Both the position numbers and the translations under genes were made by a program. 64,000 nt of DNA. Origin: Diatrype stigma (lineage: Eukaryota > Ascomycota > Sordariomycetes > Xylariales > Diatrypaceae). The notes under the pieces were generated by a model. It was not told where the DNA came from. It searched no databases and saw nothing but the letters and a program-made list of their open reading frames with translations. Positions 57,499 through 64,000 of this stretch are shown here, one piece after another (positions within the stretch are counted from its first letter, which is position 1; the number at the start of each line of letters is the position of its first letter). The stretch spans positions 124,001 through 188,000 of the forward strand of contig JAKJXP020000008.1 of assembly GCA_022225965.2 (NCBI GenBank). Reading direction: 5' to 3'.

Positions 57499-58326
57499 AT
57501 GCCTCCAACCGGGACGGCCACGGCCACGGCCACGACCGCCGACTGGCGCGACTCCTACCTGACATCGCTGCAGGAGGCCGAGCGCAACAGCCCCGTGAAC
57601 CGGGACCTAGTAACGGCATGCTCCGCGCTCGCGGACCGGGTCGCGGCGTTGGAGGCCGAGAAGGCGGTGCTAGCCCTCCGAGTGTCACAGCCGCGATCGC
57701 CAAACCTAGCATCCCCGTCGCGTTCCTCCACCTCCACACCGACTCCTTCCCCAGCAGCCACAGGAACGACAACAACAGACACACCGGCGGCGGCGGTAGA
57801 CCCCGCGGCCGCAGCACAGGCGCGGCTGGACCTGGCCGAGGCGCTGCGGTCCAAGGGCCAGCTGCAGGCGCGGCTGCGGGCGGCCGAGGAGGAGCTCCGG
57901 AAGCTCCGGGCCAAGAGCCGCGCGGACGAGAAGCGCATCCGCGACCTGACGGCCGAGCGGGCCGCGCTGGGGGCGAAGCTGAAGGACCGCGGCGAGGAGC
58001 TGGTGGAGAAGAACAAGATGGTGAATGTGCGTCCCACCCTGCCTCGCCCGCCCCTTTTCCTTTTTGCTTCTATTTTCCCCCGGTTGATGGAGGATGATGC
58101 ATGAGTTTTTGGCTGATAGTTTGCCTTTTTTTTTTGGTTCGATACACAACAGCGGTTCCAAGACGACATCGTGGCCCTCACCATGGAGCTCAACCTGACG
58201 GAGCAGAAGAGCACGCGCGTCGCCGCCGAGAACAAGGAGCTCGTCGACCGCTGGATGAAGAGGATGGGCGAGGAGGCCGACGCCATGAACCTCCAGAACG
58301 AGCCGATCCTCAACAAGCGACGTTAA
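57499..58326 (+). CDS. ATG16: Autophagy protein ATG16
   Basis: Two exons, 57499-58026 and 58153-58326, with donor GTGCGT and acceptor CAACAG, encode 233 aa. The N-terminus (TADWRDSYLTSLQEAERN) is the helix that binds ATG5 in this family. A disordered Ser/Thr/Pro linker (about 68-100) leads into a long charged coiled coil, and after the intron comes the conserved RFQDDIVALTMELN and NKELVDRWMKRMGEEADAMN block. ATG16 dimerises by this coil and, with ATG12-ATG5, forms the E3-like complex that directs ATG8 lipidation on autophagosomal membranes. There is no WD40 domain, as usual in fungi. It is convergent with DOT1, with 405 bp between the stops. Confidence 0.92.
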
Positions 58327-58731
58327 GAACGATGATGTGCTGTGGACAGAACAACGGGAAGGGAGGGAACACAATTTGAACAACAGCGACAACAGATAAT
58401 TCGATTCCAGCCAAGCGCAGTTTGTTTTTGCAAGGCTGTGTATGTTACGATGATGCGAATGTGGAGGTTCTATATCTCTATACACAAATCCAGACAAGCA
58501 TACAGTACCTACTTCAGTAAGTGAAATCCCGGCACGCTGCTCTTTCGCTCCCAAATGCCCCCGCTGCAAAATGCCGATGTGGTACCTATCCGTACATACA
58601 TACACGCGAGTCCCTGTTGATAGGGCCCGCTCCCACAAATCTGTACAAGATGTGGTCATTGCTGACGAAAATCTTGTTGCTTGTTCGTTTCCTGCTCTAA
58701 AGAGATACCCCTTGATGTATACCTTTTACTA
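58327..58731. other. 3' intergenic between ATG16 and DOT1
   Basis: A short gap between convergent genes; AT-rich with no element I recognise. Both 3' UTRs should lie here. Confidence 0.5.
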
Positions 58732-60345
58732 CTATTTCTTGGTAGAGATGTAGTATTCGCCCTCCGAGGCCGCCCAGCTGACCCAATTTTCGTGGTAGCG
58801 GTAGCGCTGGACGTCGAGGATGCTGTTCGCGACGTCGTTGATGGCTGTCTTGTTGTCGTGGACGAACGATTTAAGGGAGATGATCTTACAGCCGGCCTTG
58901 AGGTCTAGGAACATGTTGATCAAGGCATCGTTGAGGACGGACGTGAACGCCTTGTTGTTGACCAGGATCGCATCGGCCTCCTTCAGCACCTCGAGGATCT
59001 TCTTGTTGGTGCGAATGTCGCCCCTCTCGAGGTGCACCCTGCCGGGAGAAACACCCCATAGCAGACACCGCGACCTGAACTCCTTTTCCTGTGCTTCGGC
59101 TAGGTTGCAAGGGTTCTCCATCGACTCGCATCCGTAACTCCGACAGCCGATCTCAAGAGCGGCTTGGAGTACAACATTCCCTACTCCGGAACCAAGATCG
59201 ATGAAGACCTTGTCTGACGTCATATTGGTCTGTTCGAGTATCTTCGTAATGAAGGGATGTAACAGCTCCCCATAGACGTTGTCGCTCCCCATCTCGTACT
59301 TCGAGAGGAGCTCGACCTTGGGGGCGACGGTTCGATCGTAGACTTGGTCGAGGATGAAGGCAACGAGATCAGAGGGCAGATGGTGGATCTTATCCAGGTT
59401 CCTGGCTACGGAGCCGCTGGCAATTAGCGCCCGCAAGCTCTCGTTGTAACTGTTCAAAGCCGTCTTGAAAGCGGCCATGTCTCTGTACTTCTCGCTTATA
59501 GCCCGCTCCATCTGCCTGCGGAAACTCGTATGGTGGTCGATGAACGGCTTCGCTTCTGTCTCGGTGAGATAGGTATCCGCGACGTGCCTCACAACCGTGA
59601 GAATATCCTTCACGGCGTCGATCTTGTCTTTCTTCCATACAAGTTCGTATCTGCAGTACCAAGTTGTTAGCAGCCATAAAATAATGGAATAAATATTGAT
59701 AGGGTTTGTGCTGTGTATAACAATTGTGGAAGAGAAGACTTACCTCTCTGGCTTGCAACGCGACGGATACTGCAGCTCGACGGCGACCTCGTCCGCCGGG
59801 GCCCCGAGGATGGGCGGGCAGCTGGTCGCGACCGAGGCGATATCCGCCGCGTGGATGACGCGCGGGTCCCGCTCCTCGTCGCCGAAAGCCTTCTTGTGGC
59901 GGAGCTTGCGGTTCACGTCGACCGAGGCGCTGCGGCGCATGCGCTTGTTGTGGTTGCTGAAAGGGTCGCCGTCCTCACCGTCGTCGTCGGAGCTGTCGCC
60001 GAAGGCTGGCGAGTCCCTCGGCGTGCTGCTGACGGCCTTGCGCTTGCGATCTAATCTAGCGCTGGCGCCGCCGCGCCACTCGTCCGACGATGAGGGGTAT
60101 GGCGACGCGCTCTTGGCCGTACGTCGTATGTTGCCGTTGCCATTGCTGCTGGGCGGTTTCAGGGATAACGACGAGGACGACGCGAACTTGTTGCTGCCAT
60201 TGGGGTGGCTCGTCGGACGCGGCCTACTGTTACCATTGCCGTTGGCGCTGCCGGCCTTGTTCTGCTGTTGGGACACGACTACCTTCTCCACCCGGATCGT
60301 TTGCGGCGCGGTCTTGATCTTGGACTTCTGTCCGAAGATGCCCAT
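58732..60345 (-). CDS. DOT1: Histone H3K79 methyltransferase DOT1
   Basis: Two exons, 60345-59744 and 59650-58732, joined over a 93-nt intron (GTAAGT to CTGCAG), encode 506 aa. The first 200 residues are basic, Ser/Asn-rich and disordered. The catalytic domain follows with VYGEL (about 326-330), the SAM-binding motif DLGSGVGN (352-359), the YGCESMENP block and [12 protein letters not shown], ending at YYISTKK. DOT1 methylates Lys79 in the histone H3 core without a SET domain and influences silencing and the DNA-damage checkpoint. The lysine-rich N-terminal part probably contacts nucleosomal DNA, as in yeast. It is convergent with ATG16 and divergent from the CRH gene. Confidence 0.95.
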
Positions 60346-62172
60346 GGCTCCGAACCGAACGCGGTTGTGGGAAGGAGGGGTGGTAGGTGGTGGTGGGTGG
60401 TGGTCTGTGTTGGCTCGAGCTCTCGCGTGTGGTATCAAGGTTTCGCGGGGTCTCTCTTTAAACTTTTGACTTTGCGCGACGACAGACGATCCGAGGTGCG
60501 TAAGGCTGAAGGCTGACAGCGGGTTGGTCGGTTCGGTTGGTCAATGGCGGCAACGGTGGAGAGTCTGGGTTTTTGACACAAGGACCGGCGTGGTTGTTGA
60601 CCGAAGTTAATTCTTCTTGGCTCAGAGTGTAAATGTTATCTCACATCAATGATAGGCAGATCTCTATATGATGTGTATGAAGAAGTCTGGGTAAGGCCTG
60701 TTACTTGAAGGAAGGTTGTAGGGACAGAGTCCAGGAGCGCATACAACTGATTAAAACGATATGCAGTAATTAACGCAGCTGAAAGGAGTGTAGAGGGAAT
60801 GCGGATGTTCGGTGATGGAGAGGGTGGTACAGGTTAACTAATACGCCAATACAACACAGGTGGGAGGAAGACAGAAAAGGCGACGTGGGTTGGCGACGTG
60901 CTAGTCTCGTGATGAGCTGAAAGCCTTACGACAAGCAAGCAAGTACCTACACAGATACGCAGGTACTTCCGGTTACGTTGCAGGTGGTCGATAAATCAGC
61001 AGATTAGGTAACACCAAACATCAAACATTTGCACCAAACTTCCAAGCCTGCAAGCCCGCCTGCAATGATGTATTGTACAATACCTAAGGTACATACATAC
61101 TGTACATACAGCACTGCAGGGAGGCGCTGGAGCCTGGAGCAGGCAGGCACGCAGTGGCTTGAAAAAAGGGTGGGCAAATAAGTGGGACCTAAGTGGGAGT
61201 TCACCGTATAACGTCGTAGCATGATTGGCCAGCTTTTGAAGAAGTTCCAGTTCAGTAGCCCCCACCAAAAAGACAAGCATTATATCTCCATAATTTTAAC
61301 TTTTGTCTATGCCTCATCAGCTTGGCTGCTTGAACCCTCCCTGAGACCCTTAGTTAAGTCCCCTAAGTCCCCTAAGTCCCTGATTATAGCGTCCTTGAAG
61401 TTGTTGACAACTGGAATTGTCAGACAGCCTTTATTAACCATCCGCCATTGTAAACAGAAAGTCGAATAACTACTTCAAATAAGCATGTTTGGCTCTTCAA
61501 TACATATATATGCCTTATGAGGGTACGACACCATGGTCAATTATCTACCATATATACACCATATTCGATAACTGCTGGTGGTAGATCTAGGATTGAACTT
61601 GTCTGCAGATGTTTTGGTATACTGATGGCAAACGGCAAAGCCCCATTTGCCATTTGCCATTTGCCGCATGCTTTGTCTCTCAGCACTTCCTTAATACTTC
61701 AGACTAGGTTGCCGCCTCAAGGCTTTTTATAGATATTGTCCGGGGGAATAAGGAAGCCTTTGCTACCTAATGTTGTCGTACAGACAAATGGATCAAGCCT
61801 AGAAGAATCAAATGCTTCTATGTTTGTTATATGCAAGACCCCTTCTGAGAGACATATTTTGGACAAATATCAAGTGACCTCGTGGTTATTCGTGGCAAAT
61901 TGGCAGTCCATGATGGTCTTTGTGCACTCTCTCATCATGGAAAAAGCCCTGTTGGGCCGGAACAGGAAACTCGCTCACTATGCCTTTGATATCCAGCTTT
62001 GAACTTCTCTATCAGTCATTCAGGAGAAAAGCACTACAATGGCTCTTTATCCTTGAATATCTGATATCGACTGGAAGATGCCCTCAAAACAAGATGCTTG
62101 TCTCTGACTTTCCCAACCAACGATACCTTGAACCAGCACAATCGTTATACTAACCCTTGCAAGGTAATCAAC
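60346..62172. promoter_or_regulatory. Divergent upstream region of DOT1 and the CRH-like gene
   Basis: About 1.8 kb with no supported gene. Three CCCCTAAGT-type tandem units lie at 61355-61381; each contains a CCCCT core like the stress-response element. A GGCAAA/TTTGCC inverted repeat lies at 61627-61664. Confidence 0.45.
61355..61381. repeat. TAAGTCCCC tandem repeat with CCCCT cores
   Basis: Three 9-bp units upstream of the CRH-like gene. CCCCT is the core of the yeast stress-response element, but binding here is unproven. Confidence 0.6.
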
Positions 62173-64000
62173 ATGCCAAAAACAGGAATCATTGGCTTAC
62201 TGGCCACTTTGGGGATTGCCGCCCAGTTTGTTGCAGGACAGCTCAACCCTGACTGCAATCCACTGGAGGCAACTTGTCCACCGAAGAAAGCATGGCCAGA
62301 GAAGAACTACTACATTGATTTCACGAAAGAGACGAAAGCGCCTCCAAACTGGATCGTTGCAGATTACGAGGTCGTCAACTTCACTCCGAACGGAGCCGAG
62401 TTTCCTTACGCGAAGAGAAAGAATGCGCCGAATATGTGGACCGACTTCTACATGCTCGGTGGCCGCTACGATGTGGAAATGAAGATCGCACCAGGCCAAG
62501 GCATTGTCAGCAGCGCCGTGCTTTGGTCCGATGCCCAGGATGAGATCGACTGGGAGTTCACAGGCAACCAATACGGAGAGAAACCCTTTCCACCCCCGGA
62601 CGGTATGTGGACCGTCGAGACGAATATCTTTACACATGGAAAGATATGGGATGGTGCTGCGACCTACCAGAAGGAGGCATATAAACCTACAGAGCAATTT
62701 CATACATACTCGGTCGAATGGGATGAGGACCACATCAACTGGTATGTCGACAACAAGCTTGTCCGCGGATTCTTAGCCAAAGATACACCCCAGGGATTTG
62801 TCTTCCCTTCGTCCCCAATGAAGCTTCAGATTGGTCTTTGGGGCGGAGGTGATCCTGAGAACAATTATTGGACCATCCAATGGGCGGGTGGTGAGATTGA
62901 CTTCAGCAAACTGCCTTACATTGCATACGTAAAGAGCGTCAACATCACCAACAAATATCCAGCATGCCAATACAGGTATAAGGATAAAGTAAGTCATGCT
63001 CGCAGATTTATGAAAAAGGGGTGTTGCTAATCGACCATAGACCGGAACGTTCGAGTCGATCGAGAGAATCCAGGACGGCTGCAGCCCGGTAGGAACACCA
63101 TCTTCTGAAACTACACCACCAAAACTCGTCAAGAATGAACTGACCCCAGGGCCATCTACTTATGTGGCTTCTCCACCACCTACTACTTCTGCTGACACCA
63201 CGGCTTCGTCTTCCATCCAGTCCTCATCTGTCAGCTCTCCGGCGCCATCGGACTCCATGCCGATGCCGGACTTGAGCACCTCTTCCTCCCCAGTCACAGA
63301 CGCCCCCTCGAGCGCTTCATCGTCTGTTGAATCAGTTGCAACATCAGCCGCAACATCAGCCGCGTCATTATCATCGTCGTTGTCAGTATCAGCGGGCGTC
63401 TCCTCTACCTCAAGTGGGGGGATATTGAGTAGCATAAGCTCTTACATCTTAGGAACGAGCACTACTGCCTCTGATACCAGCAGCGCACCTACTGGTACAC
63501 CCTCTTCCTCCAACGCTGACCAGTCCACTCCTGGTACTAGCAGTAGTGAATCTTCCCAGGCTACGACGCCGACGCTATCTGGTGCAAGTTCAGCTACTTC
63601 CAGTGGCTCAGTGATTACGACCAGCTCGACCTCGACCGTCTATTCGACCAACATATTTACAGTCACATCATGCCCGCCTGAAGTCACCAACTGCCCAACT
63701 GGGCAAGTCACCACAGAACTGGTGTCCCTCACCACGACAGTGTGCCCGGTGACTAGCACAATTGGAGTCGAAAACCCGGTCATTACGAGTAGTAGCTCCA
63801 TTCTCTCCTCAGTCTCCGAAAGTCTATCCTCGAGCATGCCTTTGAACACTTCTTCAGTGGCTGCAGTTGCGAGTTCTTCGTTGAGTTCTATCATATCTTC
63901 GGCCAGCTCCGTTCTAGCCAGCCCTTCAACGAATACCACTCTCAACAGCACGGGAACAACTACCGCTGCTCCTGTTCAGACGATTCCGACTTCGTATAGT
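62173..64000 (+). CDS. CRH-family GH16 chitin-glucan transglycosylase, 3' end outside window
   Basis: Exon 1 is 62173-62988; exon 2 begins at 63041 and stays open to the window end (320 more codons), so the C-terminus is missing. A signal peptide covers about residues 1-22 (cleavage near AG-QL). The GH16 catalytic motif is DEIDWEF at 123-129, with E124 the expected nucleophile and E128 the acid/base, and GDPENNYWTIQWAGGEID downstream. After the intron come a Cys-containing segment and a long Ser/Thr-rich stalk with a TVTSCPPEVTNCPTG cysteine module near its middle. This is the plan of Crh1/Utr2-type proteins that join chitin to beta-glucan in the cell wall; a GPI signal is expected beyond the window. 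The intron is 52 nt (GTAAGT to CATAG). Confidence 0.9.

Noticed and set aside
1..64000. CRISPR arrays, rRNA, secondary-metabolite genes
   Set aside because: No spaced direct repeats, rRNA segments or PKS/NRPS/terpene motifs were seen in any frame.

Overview
This window looks like nuclear DNA of a filamentous ascomycete, most likely a Sordariomycete. The genes carry short GT-AG introns (50-190 nt, often with CTRAC/CTAAY branch points) and the set is typical of that group: a HET-domain protein, YAK1, PUB1, ATG16, DOT1, a CRH-type cell-wall transglycosylase, RPC19, a complex I LYR subunit and BUD31. Many intergenic stretches hold variants of TAGGTACCTA / CCTAGGTAGG. This resembles what I associate with some Xylariales, but the order is only a guess.

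Layout. 1-1312: no recognisable gene. 1.3-6.8 kb: three minus-strand genes (RING-like protein, PEBP/Tfs1-like protein, a disordered conserved protein) with an assembly gap set in homopolymers at 3.9-4.0 kb. 6.8-17.4 kb: a gene-poor stretch holding two MITE-like inverted-repeat elements and microsatellites. 17.4-20.5 kb: compact housekeeping trio RPC19, complex I NDUFA6/14.8-kDa subunit and BUD31. 20.9-25.4 kb: an intronless HET gene and a ZNF511-like zinc-finger gene. 27.1-30.4 kb: EST1/SMG7-like protein. 32.1-38.5 kb: adenosine kinase, ribosomal protein uL2 (RPL2) and an RRM protein. 40.7-50.1 kb: YAK1 kinase and PUB1. 53.6-60.3 kb: a Mediator Med2-like protein, ATG16 and DOT1. 62.2 kb to the end: a CRH-family GH16 protein cut by the window edge.

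Most genes are conserved housekeeping or regulatory functions (transcription, splicing, translation, chromatin, nucleoside salvage, autophagy, nutrient signalling) with no operon-like logic. Several pairs are divergent over shared upstream regions (NDUFA6/BUD31, ZNF511/EST1, RPL2/RRM protein, PUB1/Med2-like, DOT1/CRH). The accessory signals are the HET gene and the 6.8-17.4 kb gene-poor region with its non-autonomous transposon-like elements. I found no CRISPR, secure tRNA or rRNA, or secondary-metabolite cluster, and no complete novel system. The best leads are the two inverted-repeat elements, an in-frame mitochondrial-type extension on adenosine kinase, and an in-frame 81-nt intron in the RING gene. 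Exon models were read by eye from splice signals and protein similarity recalled from memory, so each junction needs transcript support.
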